Position numbers and translations under genes: made by a program. Shown in pieces: positions 25,467 through 36,149 of a stretch of DNA of 64,000 bases. Source of the stretch: Chloroflexi bacterium TSY (lineage in GTDB: Bacteria > Chloroflexota > Anaerolineae > Caldilineales > Caldilineaceae); NCBI GenBank assembly GCA_019217005.1, contig JAHBNG010000013.1, positions 62,001 to 126,000 of the forward strand. The letters run 5' to 3'. How positions within the stretch are numbered: the stretch's first letter is position 1; each line of letters begins with the position of its first letter. The notes under the pieces were generated by a model. It had not been told where the DNA came from. It did no database searches and worked only from the letters and a program-made list of their open reading frames with translations.

Positions 25467-26441
25467 ATGAGTGTAGCAAACAATCATGTCCGCGTCGCAA
25501 TGATTGGCGCTGGGGGAATGTCAAATCGCGTTCACTATCCTTCACTTGCTTCATTCGACGACGTCACAATCGCCGCAATCTGCGATATTGATGATGCTCG
25601 GCTGCAAGAAACAGCCGAGCGCTATCAGGTAGAGGGACGCTATCACGATTATCGCAAAATGGTGGAGGAAGTAGCGCCTGATGCAGTCTATGCAGTAGGT
25701 CCGCCGCACATCATGTTTGATATCTGGACTTGGTGTTTGAGCGAAGGATTGAACATTTATATCGAAAAGCCGATGGGCATTAATCTGCATCAGGCGCGCG
25801 TTCTGGCTCACCTGGCAGAGGAAAAGGGTTGCATTACCCAAGTCAGTCACCAGCGTCGCAGTTGTCCCATGATTGTACAACTTCGCAATGAGTGCTTGAA
25901 ACGCGGTCCCATTACGCACGCAGTCTGTACCTTTTACAAGTGCGAGCCAAGACCCTTCATCAATGCCCGTGATCGTATGATGGATGACGGTGTACATGCC
26001 ATCGATACACTACGGTGGATGTGTGGTGGAGAGGTGGTCGAGGTAGTCGGGCATACAAAACAGGTAGGTACACCCGACATTAACTTTCTCTCAGCCTTCA
26101 TACACTTTGACAATGGAGCAACAGGGTTATTGCTTAATAGTTGGACAAGTGGTCGCCGTACCTTCCGCGTTGAGATGCATGCGCCAGGCATCTGTGCCGA
26201 AGGTGAACATGAAGGCAAAGCGTATCTCTATGCCGATGGAGATACAACCGGAGTCGAATACGATACACGCCAAGTGGCAGGGAGCGATGAATTCCATGTT
26301 TTTGGCGGGTTCCAGACCAAAAACCGCAATTTTATCGATGCCATCAAAAACAGAACACAACCAGAATCGTGCTTTGCAGATGCAATCAAGACGATGGAGG
26401 TTGCAGAGATCATTCTGGCCCAATCATTGTTGAAGAGTTAA
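25467..26441 (+). CDS. Gfo/Idh/MocA-family oxidoreductase
   Basis: The 324-residue protein starts at ATG 25467 after AGGAGGAATGAGTAGCTTCC. Its Rossmann motif is VAMIGAGGMSNRVHYPSLAS, followed by the family EKP motif in IYIEKPMGINLHQA near residue 98, and the C-terminal catalytic region DDGVHAIDTLRWM (the D-x-x-x-H) near residue 172. The enzyme probably oxidises or reduces a sugar or cyclitol with NAD(P). It opens a five-gene run with nagA and nagB, so an amino-sugar derivative is a plausible substrate. Confidence 0.9.
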   Translation: MSVANNHVRVAMIGAGGMSNRVHYPSLASFDDVTIAAICDIDDARLQETAERYQVEGRYHDYRKMVEEVAPDAVYAVGPPHIMFDIWTWCLSEGLNIYIEKPMGINLHQARVLAHLAEEKGCITQVSHQRRSCPMIVQLRNECLKRGPITHAVCTFYKCEPRPFINARDRMMDDGVHAIDTLRWMCGGEVVEVVGHTKQVGTPDINFLSAFIHFDNGATGLLLNSWTSGRRTFRVEMHAPGICAEGEHEGKAYLYADGDTTGVEYDTRQVAGSDEFHVFGGFQTKNRNFIDAIKNRTQPESCFADAIKTMEVAEIILAQSLLKS

Positions 26442-26448
26442 GCGCAGC

Positions 26449-27336
26449 ATGACAACATTATTCGATAGACTTGAAGCAAATGACGTTATTCTAATTGACG
26501 GCGGTACCGGAACTGAACTCGAAAAGCGCAATGTACCAATGCATGACAATGGTTGGAGCGCCAGTTCCACACTCACCCATCCAGAAGTCCTGCGTGAGGT
26601 ACATGAGGAGTATATTCAGGCAGGTGCAGATGTCATCATCACCAACACCTTCTCTACTTCCCGCCACGTTCTAGATGAATGTGGCCTTGTCGATAAATTT
26701 ATAGAGATTAACCGACTGGCGGCCGACGTAGCCCACCAGGCGCGCGACAATGTGGCGGATCGGCCTGTCTATGTCGCGGGATCGATCTCAAGCACAACCT
26801 TTTTCAGGGAACAACCACCATTGGCGGAAGCCGAAGCAAACTTTAATGCTCAAGCCGACATTCTTGCTGAAGCGGGCGTTGATTTCTTTGTGCTGGAAAT
26901 GATGCGCGATATTGACTACACGAATGTCATTGTGAATGCTGTTCGACGGACGGGGTTACCGCTCTGGCTCGGCTATAGCACAACTATTGATCCAGATGGA
27001 GTCGTCTGGCTCTATCGACACGACATTCCGCTCAGCGATGCTTTGAAGAAGCAGAACAAAGAGGTCACACCCCTTATCTCGATCATGCACACGCTCACCG
27101 AAGATATTGATCCATCTCTTCATGTCGTGAAAGAATATTGGCCTGGTCGGATAGGAGTCTATGCCCATTCCGGCGAATTCATCATGCCCAACTGGCAATT
27201 CATCGACATGATTTCGCCTGAAGCATATGCTGACGCCGCCGAGAATTGGGTTGCCCAAGGTGTGCAAGTAATTGGTGGTTGTTGCGGAATCGGACCGGAG
27301 CACATCCGCGTCCTAAAGGAACGTCTAAACAAATGA
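26449..27336 (+). CDS. Homocysteine S-methyltransferase-family protein
   Basis: The 295-residue protein begins 7 bases after the previous stop. It has the family start ILIDGGTGTELEKRNV, then HPEVLREVHEEYIQAGADVI, ITNTFSTSR and the C-terminal zinc motif VIGGCCGIGPEHIRVLKE. The upstream zinc cysteine of the usual G-x-N-C motif is not obvious (the region reads LISIMHTLTEDI), so the normal three-Cys zinc site may be incomplete. Its setting between an oxidoreductase and nagA suggests an altered substrate rather than methionine synthesis. It overlaps nagA by 4 bp (ATGA). Confidence 0.82.
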   Translation: MTTLFDRLEANDVILIDGGTGTELEKRNVPMHDNGWSASSTLTHPEVLREVHEEYIQAGADVIITNTFSTSRHVLDECGLVDKFIEINRLAADVAHQARDNVADRPVYVAGSISSTTFFREQPPLAEAEANFNAQADILAEAGVDFFVLEMMRDIDYTNVIVNAVRRTGLPLWLGYSTTIDPDGVVWLYRHDIPLSDALKKQNKEVTPLISIMHTLTEDIDPSLHVVKEYWPGRIGVYAHSGEFIMPNWQFIDMISPEAYADAAENWVAQGVQVIGGCCGIGPEHIRVLKERLNK

Positions 27337-28538
27337 ACGCATTCGCAAAGTTGCCGAATTGGTTTGCGCTCGTCAATGGTCGGATCGCAACACCAACGGT
27401 GCTTGTCGACGGCAAATCGTTGCTGATTGAGAACGGTCAGATTATTGCCATTGCGAGCAGAGATGAGCTAGCCAGCGACATCCAAGCCATCGATGTAGGC
27501 GAACGTCTTATCGCGCCCGGCCTGATCGACATCCATATTCATGGGGCAACCGGACATACGTTTAATGAACCGACCGCGGAAGCCTTCTCGGTAATTACAC
27601 GCGAAACCGCTCGCAACGGCGTCACGAGTTTGTTGGCAACAACGGCCACAGACTCCATTGACAACCTGGTTGCGGTTCTTGAATTTACACGAGGTTGGTT
27701 GACATCCCAGCAGGCCCAAGCACAACCGAACGGTACACAGGTGCTGGGTGTCCATGTCGAAGGTCCCTATTTTGCAATGGAAAAACGCGGTGCCCAGGAT
27801 CCAGCTCACATTCGCAATCCAGATGACGGGACGCCAGAACGTCTTCTCGCACACCACGAGCTCATTCACATCATGTCCTATGCGCCAGAACTGCCCAGCG
27901 CCTTTGAACTGACCAAGCGATTGGTCGAATTGGGCGTCATCGCTGCGGCGGGACATAGCTCTGCACGCGAAGAGGATGTGATGCCAAGCATCGAAGCTGG
28001 ACTGCGTCACATGATTCATATTTGGAGCGCCCAATCCACAACAATCAAAGAAGGGCCATGGCGCAAGCCAGGTCTCCTGGAAGTGGTCTTGACCGACGAA
28101 CGTCTGACTGGGGAGATGATCGCCGATGGAAAGCATCTGCCCCCCACTTTGATGAAATTGGCCCACAAATGTCTTGGCGTCGACCGTCTCTGCTTGATAT
28201 CCGACGCCACCAGCGGCGCTGGTTTATCAGAAGGATCTCGTTTTCGTATGGGCGGCATGGAGTACGAGGTACATGACGGCGTCGGCATGTTGCTCGACCG
28301 CACAGCCTTTGCCGGTAGCACCACGCTGCTCAACCGGATGATCCCAATTGTCGTCGAACAAGTAGGCATTCCGTTGTTGGAAGCGATTCATATGGCAAGC
28401 CTAAATCCTGCACGCGTCATCGGGTTCGACCAGAAAAAGGGGTCATTAGAAACAGGGAAAGACGCTGATATCGCTATCTTCAATCCAGATTTTTCTGCTT
28501 GGCGTGCAATGATCGATGGGAAATGGGTAGACAGCTGA
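27333..28538 (+). CDS. nagA: N-acetylglucosamine-6-phosphate deacetylase
   Basis: NagA removes acetate from GlcNAc-6-phosphate to give glucosamine-6-phosphate. The 401-residue amidohydrolase has APGLIDIHIHGATGHTF (HxH), HVEGPYFAMEKRGAQDPAHI (metal Glu), AAGHSSAREEDV (His), HMIHIWSAQST at the site usually reading THLFNAM, and LISDATSGAG with the catalytic Asp. The start at 27333 overlaps the preceding stop as ATGA; the frame is open further upstream inside the previous gene but that is overlap. With nagB next it forms the classical two-step entry of amino sugars into glycolysis. Confidence 0.9.
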   Translation: MNAFAKLPNWFALVNGRIATPTVLVDGKSLLIENGQIIAIASRDELASDIQAIDVGERLIAPGLIDIHIHGATGHTFNEPTAEAFSVITRETARNGVTSLLATTATDSIDNLVAVLEFTRGWLTSQQAQAQPNGTQVLGVHVEGPYFAMEKRGAQDPAHIRNPDDGTPERLLAHHELIHIMSYAPELPSAFELTKRLVELGVIAAAGHSSAREEDVMPSIEAGLRHMIHIWSAQSTTIKEGPWRKPGLLEVVLTDERLTGEMIADGKHLPPTLMKLAHKCLGVDRLCLISDATSGAGLSEGSRFRMGGMEYEVHDGVGMLLDRTAFAGSTTLLNRMIPIVVEQVGIPLLEAIHMASLNPARVIGFDQKKGSLETGKDADIAIFNPDFSAWRAMIDGKWVDS

Positions 28539-28611
28539 CCCATCCGGTACATTTGCGTAACCCCTTCAATCTGCGGCGCTACTCAGCTCAGACATCCCGA
28601 AAGAGAAAACC

Positions 28612-29388
28612 ATGCTCAATCCACAACCTATCAGCGAAACTCAAATCGACAAGCTCTCAATCGCAGTTTACGATAGCAATGAAGCAATGGGACATGCCGC
28701 CGCCCTGGAAGCGCGCCAAGTTCTCCAGGCAGCAATCGAGGCGAATGGCGTCGCCAATCTCATCCTAGCAACTGGTAACTCGCAGCTAACCTTCCTCCAT
28801 ACATTACGCGATCTCGATGGCATCGACTGGAGTAAGATTACGATCTTTCACATGGATGAGTATATCGGGATCGATCCTGAACATCCGGCGAGCTTCCCTC
28901 TCTTCTTGCACCAACACATTGTTGACAAAGTAAAACCCGCCGTCTTTCACCCCGTTCCCAGCCAACCCGACGATCCCGATCAGGCATGTCAAGAATATGA
29001 GGCTCTCTTGCGCAAGCATCCCGTCGATCTGGTCGCAATGGGTTTCGGGGAAAATGGACACATCGCCTTTAATGATCCACCTTGTGCCGACTTCAATGAT
29101 CCTGTCTGGGTCAAGGTCGTGGCATTGGCAGAGGCGAGCCGGCACCAGCAAGTTGGTGAAGTGGCCTTCACCAACTTAGACGAAGTACCAACGCACGCCA
29201 TCACGCTCACAATTCCGGCACTCCTAGCACCCAAGCGCATTCTCTGCATTGTCCCCGAGGCGCGCAAAGCAGCGGCAGTGCGTGCCTGTCTCACCGAACC
29301 GATTCACGAAGATCGACCGGGCTCCATTTTACGCACCGTCGATCACGCTCGGCTCTATTTGGATAAAGAGTCTGCAGCCCATCTGTAA
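28612..29388 (+). CDS. nagB: Glucosamine-6-phosphate deaminase
   Basis: NagB converts glucosamine-6-phosphate to fructose-6-phosphate and ammonia in the cytoplasm. The 258-residue protein has LILATGNSQLTFLHTL near residue 50, ITIFHMDEYIGID (catalytic Asp) and VAMGFGENGHIAFNDPP (Asp/His relay segment, here GENGHIAFN). Its length is that of the short Gram-positive-like NagB forms. The start ATG 28612 follows GAAAGAGAAAACC. It lies 73 bp after nagA in the same direction, so it is co-transcribed in all likelihood. Confidence 0.88.
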   Translation: MLNPQPISETQIDKLSIAVYDSNEAMGHAAALEARQVLQAAIEANGVANLILATGNSQLTFLHTLRDLDGIDWSKITIFHMDEYIGIDPEHPASFPLFLHQHIVDKVKPAVFHPVPSQPDDPDQACQEYEALLRKHPVDLVAMGFGENGHIAFNDPPCADFNDPVWVKVVALAEASRHQQVGEVAFTNLDEVPTHAITLTIPALLAPKRILCIVPEARKAAAVRACLTEPIHEDRPGSILRTVDHARLYLDKESAAHL

Positions 29389-29401
29389 ATAAGGGGGCAT
29401 C

Positions 29402-30145
29402 ATGCTCAATCTACATCTCCGCACCTCAACCCTCAGTCAAAACCAGAGCGGCCGCTCGTACTGGCACCAAGAAACAACCAAGAACGTAGTCACACCGACA
29501 GAAACGGCCATCATCATCTGCAATATGTGGGACAATCATTGGAGTCGTGGTGCAGCAGAACGAGTCAATGCAATGGCACCGCGTATGAATAAGGTTTTAT
29601 CAACTGCTCGTGCTCAAGGCGTTCACATCATCCATGCCCCATCCGACACGCTTGATTTCTATGCAGATGCACCGGCCCGCCAACGCATTCTGGCGGTCGA
29701 ACTGATTGCACCACCCCAAGCCATCGAGCATGATGATCCGCCGCTTCCTATTGATGATTCGGATCATGGTTCAGATACTGGTGAAGTAGAGACATTTCGG
29801 GCGTGGAAGCGGCAGCATCCGGCCATCGAGATCGATCAGACACATGACTACATTTCGGATAGCGGTTCACAGATCTACGGCCTCTTGCAACATACGCAGA
29901 TCAAGCAAGTTTTACTAATGGGCGTTCACACGAACATGTGCATTCTCAATCGTTCTTTCGGCATCAAGCAGATGGTGCGTTGGGGGGTGAACATTGCCTT
30001 GATCCGGGATTTAACCGATGCCATGTACAATCCCGCCATGCCACCTTACGTTAGTCACACCCAAGGAACACAGCTAGTCATTGACTATATTGAAAAGTTC
30101 TGGTGCCCAACAATTCACAGCGACGATCTGTTGGGAATTTCCTAA
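29402..30145 (+). CDS. Isochorismatase-family cysteine hydrolase
   Basis: The 247-residue protein starts 13 bases after nagB (ATAAGGGGGCATC before the ATG). AIIICNMWDNHWSRGA holds the family Asp, and LLMGVHTNMCILNRSFGIKQ holds the nucleophilic Cys preceded by the usual cis-peptide-like segment. The family covers nicotinamidases, N-carbamoyl hydrolases and related amidases. In this operon it may release or recycle an amide or carbamoyl group from the amino-sugar derivative, but the substrate is not known. Confidence 0.83.
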   Translation: MLNLHLRTSTLSQNQSGRSYWHQETTKNVVTPTETAIIICNMWDNHWSRGAAERVNAMAPRMNKVLSTARAQGVHIIHAPSDTLDFYADAPARQRILAVELIAPPQAIEHDDPPLPIDDSDHGSDTGEVETFRAWKRQHPAIEIDQTHDYISDSGSQIYGLLQHTQIKQVLLMGVHTNMCILNRSFGIKQMVRWGVNIALIRDLTDAMYNPAMPPYVSHTQGTQLVIDYIEKFWCPTIHSDDLLGIS

Positions 30146-30230
30146 TCTAAACACACAAATACACCCCTCTTTACTACTTTCGGTGCATCTATTTGCCCTT
30201 TATATCCGGTATACTCTCCATATACAAGCG

Positions 30231-30303
30231 TGTGTACCACAAAGTGTGTAAATGGGATCGGTTTTCTGCCTGAGAGTTCTTCATCTGCACCCTTTGGGAC
30301 ACG
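30231..30303. repeat. Rep-C copy 6 (degenerate right arm)
   Basis: TGTGTACCACAAAGTGTGTA at the left; the right arm is worn (CATCTGCACCCTTTGGGACA). TCCATAT is found on both sides. Confidence 0.7.
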
Positions 30304-30446
30304 CCGTCCATATCGCCTCCGGAACAGTTTTGTCCTGTTTTAACCTATCAATACTTGATGAAAAAAGATGTAGGGACAGAACTTTTTGGGATAGATATAC
30401 GCAACTTTCAGCTATATGGAGCGTAATGGTAGAGCGAATTGTATAT

Positions 30447-30684
30447 TGAGTAGACCGCAACGCGGAGTCGCCATGCATGGCGCAGCATTCTCTAATGCGA
30501 ACGGGACCGGCGTTAGAGATTACACGCAGTAGGATTTCTCAGAGGTAGAGCGTTCAAATGGCGAAAAAAGACGCAGTAGAGAATCTCGGACCATTTGGCC
30601 CGCTCGAGTCTGTTTTGACTGAGAAGTGCAGGATTATGTCTACTGCGTGTAATAGAGAACGCCTCCTCCACTGCGGTCTACTGA
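30447..30684. mobile_element. Rep-D copy 3 (238 bp)
   Basis: Ends are TGAGTAGACCGCA and TGCGGTCTACTGA, flanked by the 3-bp direct repeat TAT (30444-30446 and 30685-30687). The inner 165 bp match Rep-D copy 1 almost base for base, including ATTACACGCAGTAG/CTACTGCGTGTAAT arms. Its outer ends are closer to Rep-F than to copy 1, so it is a mosaic. Confidence 0.82.
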
Positions 30685-30759
30685 TATTCGCTTCTCAAAA
30701 TTGTTTGACAGAACTATTGACCGTGGAATACCAAATGATATCAATCTGCAATTTCAAGG

Positions 30760-30836
30760 TGGTATCCCAAAATGTGTGTAAAATCGACTTTCCTCAGAGA
30801 GGCTAAGTTACTTTTACACACATTTTGTGGTATATC
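30760..30836. repeat. Rep-C copy 7, flanked by a 10-bp direct repeat
   Basis: GGTATCCCAAAATGTGTGTA...TTTTACACACATTTTGTGG. AATTTCAAGG occurs at 30750-30759 and 30840-30849. It ends 22 bases before the ABC ATPase start and the right duplicate contains its AAGGAAA ribosome-site region. Confidence 0.87.
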
Positions 30837-30858
30837 ACAAATTTCAAGGAAAAGCATC

Positions 30859-31671
30859 ATGGGCACAGATCCTATCGCGACAACTAACGAGGATAACATC
30901 ATTGTTGCAAAACAGATCTTCAAAACATATAATATGGGCAACGTAGAAGTCGCAGCGCTACGCGGAGTCGACCTGGCCGTTGAACGCGGCGAAATGATCG
31001 CGATTATGGGGCCGTCTGGTTCGGGGAAGACTACATTGCTCAACTGTCTATCTGGGTTGGACGACTTTGACCAGGGTGATGTACTGATTGATGGGACCTC
31101 GTTGCGTTCCATGAGTGACCGCAAGCGCACCACCTATCGCGCCAAGAGTATGGGCTTTGTCTTCCAAACATATAATCTACTTCCAGTTTTAAGCGCAGTG
31201 GAAAATGTTGAGTTGCCCCTCTTGGTGAGCGGCACACGTCCTGGTGAGGCACGCCAACAAGCCCTACATGCGTTAGAGCAAGTTGGCCTGGGCGACCGAT
31301 CTACCCACCGTCCAGCTGAACTCTCTGGTGGACAGCGACAGCGCGTCACAATCGCGCGTGCGTTGGTCAACAATCCGGCAATCATTTGGGCAGATGAGCC
31401 AACAGGAAATCTCGATACCAAAACAGCCGAAGACATTCTGGATATTATGCGCCGACTCAATCAGGAGAATAAGCAGACTTTTGTCATCGTGACGCATGAC
31501 CCCGTGGTCGCCGAACATTGTGATCGGATCATTAGCGTCAGTGATGGTCAGATTGTAGAGGATCGATTAATTGAGCAGAATGCCCGGAAAACACCAGATA
31601 TGGATGAGTCGATCTTCCAACCCAAGATGGAAATGGCTGATTCTGTACAGCTTGCCGGAGAAAGCGCATGA
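30859..31671 (+). CDS. ABC transporter ATP-binding protein (LolD/MacB type)
   Basis: Start ATG 30859 follows CAAGGAAAAGCATC and gives 270 residues. All ABC signatures are present: Walker [22 protein letters not shown]-loop [12 protein letters not shown], signature [16 protein letters not shown], Walker [14 protein letters not shown] and H-loop VIVTHDP. The LNCLSGLD and PTGNLD patterns are those of MacB/LolD-type exporters. It overlaps the permease gene by 4 bp (ATGA), so the two products form one complex. Confidence 0.94.
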   Translation: MGTDPIATTNEDNIIVAKQIFKTYNMGNVEVAALRGVDLAVERGEMIAIMGPSGSGKTTLLNCLSGLDDFDQGDVLIDGTSLRSMSDRKRTTYRAKSMGFVFQTYNLLPVLSAVENVELPLLVSGTRPGEARQQALHALEQVGLGDRSTHRPAELSGGQRQRVTIARALVNNPAIIWADEPTGNLDTKTAEDILDIMRRLNQENKQTFVIVTHDPVVAEHCDRIISVSDGQIVEDRLIEQNARKTPDMDESIFQPKMEMADSVQLAGESA

Positions 31672-34600
31672 GCATCTTCACATCTTTCACCCAATCCATT
31701 GTCATCGCGTTTTTGGTTGCCATCAGTCTGGTTCTGCTTTTGATGCTCCTCATCTCCTTGCGCAATCACATCGTGGCCAAGATGGGGTTCCGAAATATTC
31801 CACGGCGACCGGCCCAGACGATCCTTATTATTCTCGGACTCACACTCAGCACAATTATCATCATCAGTTCGCTCGCCATTGGCGACACTCTGACCTACTC
31901 TGTCCGTCGACAGGCGGTAGATGCCTATGGCCATATTGACGAAGTGCTCTCACCGCCATTACTTGGGACATTGGCACAGTATGGGGTCAATTTCGAGGAT
32001 GGTGATCCGGATGATGTAACCGTGGATACCGAAAATGCGGAGCAAGCCGCTCTTCTAGAGGGGGGGATCACAAGCGTCTTTGCACTGTTACAAGATGGTT
32101 TGCCAGGCATTAGCGAAGAGCGTTATGCGGAATTGCGCACGCGTGCCAAGCAAGAGGAACTGATTGACGGCATCGCGCCTGGGATTCTCTTCCCCGTGAT
32201 CGTGCGCAATCGTACCTCGGGTCAAGGGGAGCCGTATGGGTTCATCTTTGCTGTCGATGATGAATACCAAGAAGATTTTAGTTTGCACACCATTGACGGC
32301 AAACCCGCCACCATGGCAATTCTGCGTCCAGGGGTTGGCAATATCTTTGAATTTGCCTCTGATCTCTTTGCCCTTGTCAACAGTGCAACCGCGGACATCG
32401 CATCCCGATTGGGTTTCGACGAAGTCGGGGTCACCGATGTTGTCGCGGGCGTTGCTGCCCTAGGCTCTGCTATCACAACACCATTAGAGGGGCAGGCAAA
32501 TAACATAGCGCCTAACAGCAACTCCTCAAGTACGGCTTCTGATGGAGATGCAGTCAATCAAGAGGTGGAGCAAACGTCAGCACAAGTTGACAGCAGCAAT
32601 GCCGATCGCGAAAATGCCGATGACGATGCAGATTCGAATAATGATCGCACCGGCAATGCCATCGTAGAAAGTAGCGACAATCAGAACCAAGATGAATCAA
32701 CTGTTAGCCAAGCTGAAAGTGATATTCGCCAAAGCGAGGAGCCAGGCGCGGCAAATACAGAAAACACAAATGAAGTGTCCCCGAATGAAGAGTCTCCAGA
32801 TGTAAGCAATTCAGATGAAGAAGCGTCAAGCAACGCGATAGAAGAAGGTGTGGAAACAGATGGCACGAATGATGAAAGCAACACGTCTGGTAGCGATTTA
32901 ACTGAGAGTCGTCCAAATGAAAGTGCGCCCGAAGATGCGAGCGATAGCGCGCTCCCTTTTAACCTGGAGGAATTGGCACAGATCCTGGCCGATCAGGACA
33001 TCGATCTCAACTCGTTATTGACCAATTTAGGTCTCGACCCTGAAACAACCGATATTGAAGAAATCACAAACAACTTGCTGAGTTCGATCAATCTCAACAC
33101 ATTGGGTGAAGAGATCGATCGTGTATTGGGGCAAGTGGGCTTGGAGCTGCGACGCGGCGAAGTCTACCTGAGCCGGATTGGTGCCGAACGTCTCAACGCC
33201 CGTCCTGGTGACATTCTTGACATCTATATCGGCCCCATTCCTGTCCCTTATCGCATTGTGGATATCGTTGATGAAGCGGGACCGGTCGCAGCGCTTGCTC
33301 CTGTGGTCGTGATGCCCATCGATGAAGCCCAGCGCTTGCTCTTTATGGAAAATAGGGTCAACGCCGTTCTCGTCTCCAATCAAGGTGATCAATTAGAGGG
33401 ACTCGAGTTGACCGATGAAGTTAGCAATCGGTTACGCGCATTGGTCTTGAATGATCAAAAAGTGGACGAGCTGATGACGCTCCTTCGAGAGCCAGACATT
33501 CGTCCAGTACTCGAACGCGAGATTGAAAGGGAAATCAGCGAAAGTATTATTGCTGAGGATTCTGATGATCAGCCACCAGCATTTCTGGCCACGTTTTTAG
33601 AAGACACCTTCGGTGTGGGTCGCATGGCGCGCAATCTACAGACACTCCAAAATGAGTTAGATAGTCCAACAGTGAGTGATGAGTTAAAACGTGTACTGGC
33701 AGATCTTGAAATCCAGTTTTGGCTCACCGATTTGGGGCGCTTGCCTGATGAACGGCAAGACGAGCTGTCCCAAGCTGTAAGCCAACTGACTGAATTGGAG
33801 CTAGTCACACCGCTGAGCAAACAGACTGTTGTCACCGCAGCAGGCATTGGCGGCACAGTCTTTACATCGATCTTTTCACTCTTTGGGTTCTTCTCAATTC
33901 TGGCTGGCATTCTCTTGATCTTTATGATCTTCATCATGCTTGCGGCGGACCGACGGAGCGAAATGGGGATGGCCCGCGCAATTGGGATGCAACGGTCTCA
34001 GCTCGTACAGATGTTTGTCACCGAAGGCGTTATCTATGATCTACTCGCCGCCGCGGTAGGCGTCGTTCTGGGACTTGCCGTCTCCTATGCCATGATCGGT
34101 TTCGTGGATGGACTTTTCAACGATATCGCCGGTACGCTCAATGATCAGGTGCAGCTAGAGAGCATTTTCACCTTCCATTTCACGGTTGTGCCTAGTTCCA
34201 TCGTAATCGCCTATTGTGCCGGCGTGCTGTTCACCTTCCTGATTGTAACTGCTGCATCCTATCGGGTCAGTCGTCTGAATATTGTGGCAGCCATCCGTGA
34301 ATTGCCCGAAGACAATTTCAGTCGGCGTCGCTCGTGGGTGCAACATATTGCACGCTTCATTGCCGGGCCAGCCCTGATTGCAGGGGGGATCTATGTGATC
34401 CTGTTTGATGAAACATTGGAAATCACGCGTACACAATTGGGGGCAACTCTGATCGTGTTTGGCGTTGCTTTTTTCCTTGGTTGGTTCTTCTTCTGGCGCG
34501 ACGTGCGAACAGAAACGCGCCAGCGCATTATCTATTCGATCATCGGCATTGGTCTGTTGCTTCTGTGGGTTGTGCCTTGGAGTCGATTGCTGACCGGTGA

Positions 34601-36140
34601 AGGCTCGATCTTTGATCAAAACCCTGCAACCGTTCTTCTCTCCTTTGCTTTGAGCGGCCCCCTCATCATTTTGGGAGGTATTCTGACGGTGATCTACAAT
34701 GCCGATGGGCTGCTTTGGGGCATCAATCGCCTACTGGGTGGAGTCGGTTTCCTGACTCCTGTCCTCAAAACGGCCATTGCCTATCCACTCAGTTCCCGTT
34801 TCCGTACAGGCATGGCCATGTTGCTCTTTGCCATGGTCATCACAACCGTGGTGATTATGTCTGTGGTGATTCAAGCCACCGAGACGATTGTTACACCTGA
34901 CGATGAGCGGTATGTGGGGTTCGAGATTGAGGTGAATCGCACGCTGCTTTCCTTCTTTAACCCAATCGACGACTTGGAAGCAGAAATCGCTCAAATGCCT
35001 GACTTTCCAGCCGCAGACGTTGCATCCATTGGGCGTGTGAGTGAATTGCAGGTACGCATTGATGATATTGAGGTCGATGGTGAGACGGTTGAGTCAAACC
35101 GCGCCAGCAACACACGGTTGACGGGCATCAACCCCGGTTATGTCAACCAGGCTGAACAGCATTACACATTCCAACTGCGTGCGCCTGGTTATGAAACAGA
35201 CGCCGATGTCTGGCAAGCATTGCGCGAACGAGATGATGTCGCGATTGTCACACCTCGAATGGTAGAAGAGGGTGTAAGCGAAGATGTCGCCGAGGATGTG
35301 GAGGTGTCGGTTACAGTCGACGCTGACGATAATGGGAGAGACAGAGAGAGAGGACCAGATTCTGGCGATTGGAGACGACGCCTACGTCGTTTGCCCGGAT
35401 TCACGTTAGCAGATACAACCATGCCACAAGTCACTTTATTGGTTGGGCCAGAAGCCGAAGACATTGAGGCAGGCGCAGACGATGAGCAAATCGCTGTGGA
35501 AATCATTGGCGTTTTGGCGGAAGATGATACCTTGGCGGATGGAAATATTCAGGTCAATGATGCATTGCTGATGCGCTTAACCGATACGGTGCTGGAGACC
35601 CCATCATTCTACATAAAAGCGGCAGAGGGTGCAGATGTACGCAGCGTTGCACAAGAGGTCGAACGGGCGTTTATCAGTGGTGGCCTGAATTCATCGATTA
35701 TGGCTGAGTCATTTGCCGCAGGTCAGGCAGTCACGCGCGGCATTCTGCGCCTCTTCCAGGGGTTTATGGCCTTGGGTCTACTGGTTGGAATAGCTGCTCT
35801 TGGCGTAATCAGCAGTCGAACAGTGGTCGAACGGCGACAGCAAGTTGGTATGTTGCGCGCCATCGGATATCAGCCACGTATGGTTATGCTCTCGTTTCTA
35901 TTAGAGGCCAGCTTTATCGCACTGGTTGGTATCGGGCTTGGAACAGCCACTGGTGTATTGTTGGGCCGCAACATCGTGGGTGAACTATACACCGTTATTT
36001 CGGGCCAACCCTTTGCCACACCTTGGGTACAAATTGGACTGATCTTGCTTCTGGCCTACTTAGCTTCATTGCTAACAACCATTCTGCCAGCCTATCAGGC
36101 ATCACGGATCTATCCAGCAGAGGCGTTGCGCTATGATTGA
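31668..36140 (+). CDS. Giant MacB/FtsX-type ABC permease with acidic low-complexity insert
   Basis: The 1490-residue protein contains two MacB-like permease modules. An N-terminal membrane helix and [20 protein letters not shown] start the first; three helices near residues 730-870 carry [20 protein letters not shown] (the FtsX coupling-helix region); two to three more helices at about 900-1000 and 1020-1060 begin the second; [20 protein letters not shown] and three helices close the protein. Between about residues 275 and 430 the external part is dominated by Asn, Ser, Asp, Glu and Gln, probably a disordered linker. The family exports lipids, peptides or works mechanically on the envelope. 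A typical MacB permease is about 400-650 residues; this one is fused and enlarged. Confidence 0.88.
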   Translation: MSIFTSFTQSIVIAFLVAISLVLLLMLLISLRNHIVAKMGFRNIPRRPAQTILIILGLTLSTIIIISSLAIGDTLTYSVRRQAVDAYGHIDEVLSPPLLGTLAQYGVNFEDGDPDDVTVDTENAEQAALLEGGITSVFALLQDGLPGISEERYAELRTRAKQEELIDGIAPGILFPVIVRNRTSGQGEPYGFIFAVDDEYQEDFSLHTIDGKPATMAILRPGVGNIFEFASDLFALVNSATADIASRLGFDEVGVTDVVAGVAALGSAITTPLEGQANNIAPNSNSSSTASDGDAVNQEVEQTSAQVDSSNADRENADDDADSNNDRTGNAIVESSDNQNQDESTVSQAESDIRQSEEPGAANTENTNEVSPNEESPDVSNSDEEASSNAIEEGVETDGTNDESNTSGSDLTESRPNESAPEDASDSALPFNLEELAQILADQDIDLNSLLTNLGLDPETTDIEEITNNLLSSINLNTLGEEIDRVLGQVGLELRRGEVYLSRIGAERLNARPGDILDIYIGPIPVPYRIVDIVDEAGPVAALAPVVVMPIDEAQRLLFMENRVNAVLVSNQGDQLEGLELTDEVSNRLRALVLNDQKVDELMTLLREPDIRPVLEREIEREISESIIAEDSDDQPPAFLATFLEDTFGVGRMARNLQTLQNELDSPTVSDELKRVLADLEIQFWLTDLGRLPDERQDELSQAVSQLTELELVTPLSKQTVVTAAGIGGTVFTSIFSLFGFFSILAGILLIFMIFIMLAADRRSEMGMARAIGMQRSQLVQMFVTEGVIYDLLAAAVGVVLGLAVSYAMIGFVDGLFNDIAGTLNDQVQLESIFTFHFTVVPSSIVIAYCAGVLFTFLIVTAASYRVSRLNIVAAIRELPEDNFSRRRSWVQHIARFIAGPALIAGGIYVILFDETLEITRTQLGATLIVFGVAFFLGWFFFWRDVRTETRQRIIYSIIGIGLLLLWVVPWSRLLTGEGSIFDQNPATVLLSFALSGPLIILGGILTVIYNADGLLWGINRLLGGVGFLTPVLKTAIAYPLSSRFRTGMAMLLFAMVITTVVIMSVVIQATETIVTPDDERYVGFEIEVNRTLLSFFNPIDDLEAEIAQMPDFPAADVASIGRVSELQVRIDDIEVDGETVESNRASNTRLTGINPGYVNQAEQHYTFQLRAPGYETDADVWQALRERDDVAIVTPRMVEEGVSEDVAEDVEVSVTVDADDNGRDRERGPDSGDWRRRLRRLPGFTLADTTMPQVTLLVGPEAEDIEAGADDEQIAVEIIGVLAEDDTLADGNIQVNDALLMRLTDTVLETPSFYIKAAEGADVRSVAQEVERAFISGGLNSSIMAESFAAGQAVTRGILRLFQGFMALGLLVGIAALGVISSRTVVERRQQVGMLRAIGYQPRMVMLSFLLEASFIALVGIGLGTATGVLLGRNIVGELYTVISGQPFATPWVQIGLILLLAYLASLLTTILPAYQASRIYPAEALRYD

Positions 36141-36149
36141 GTGAACGGT

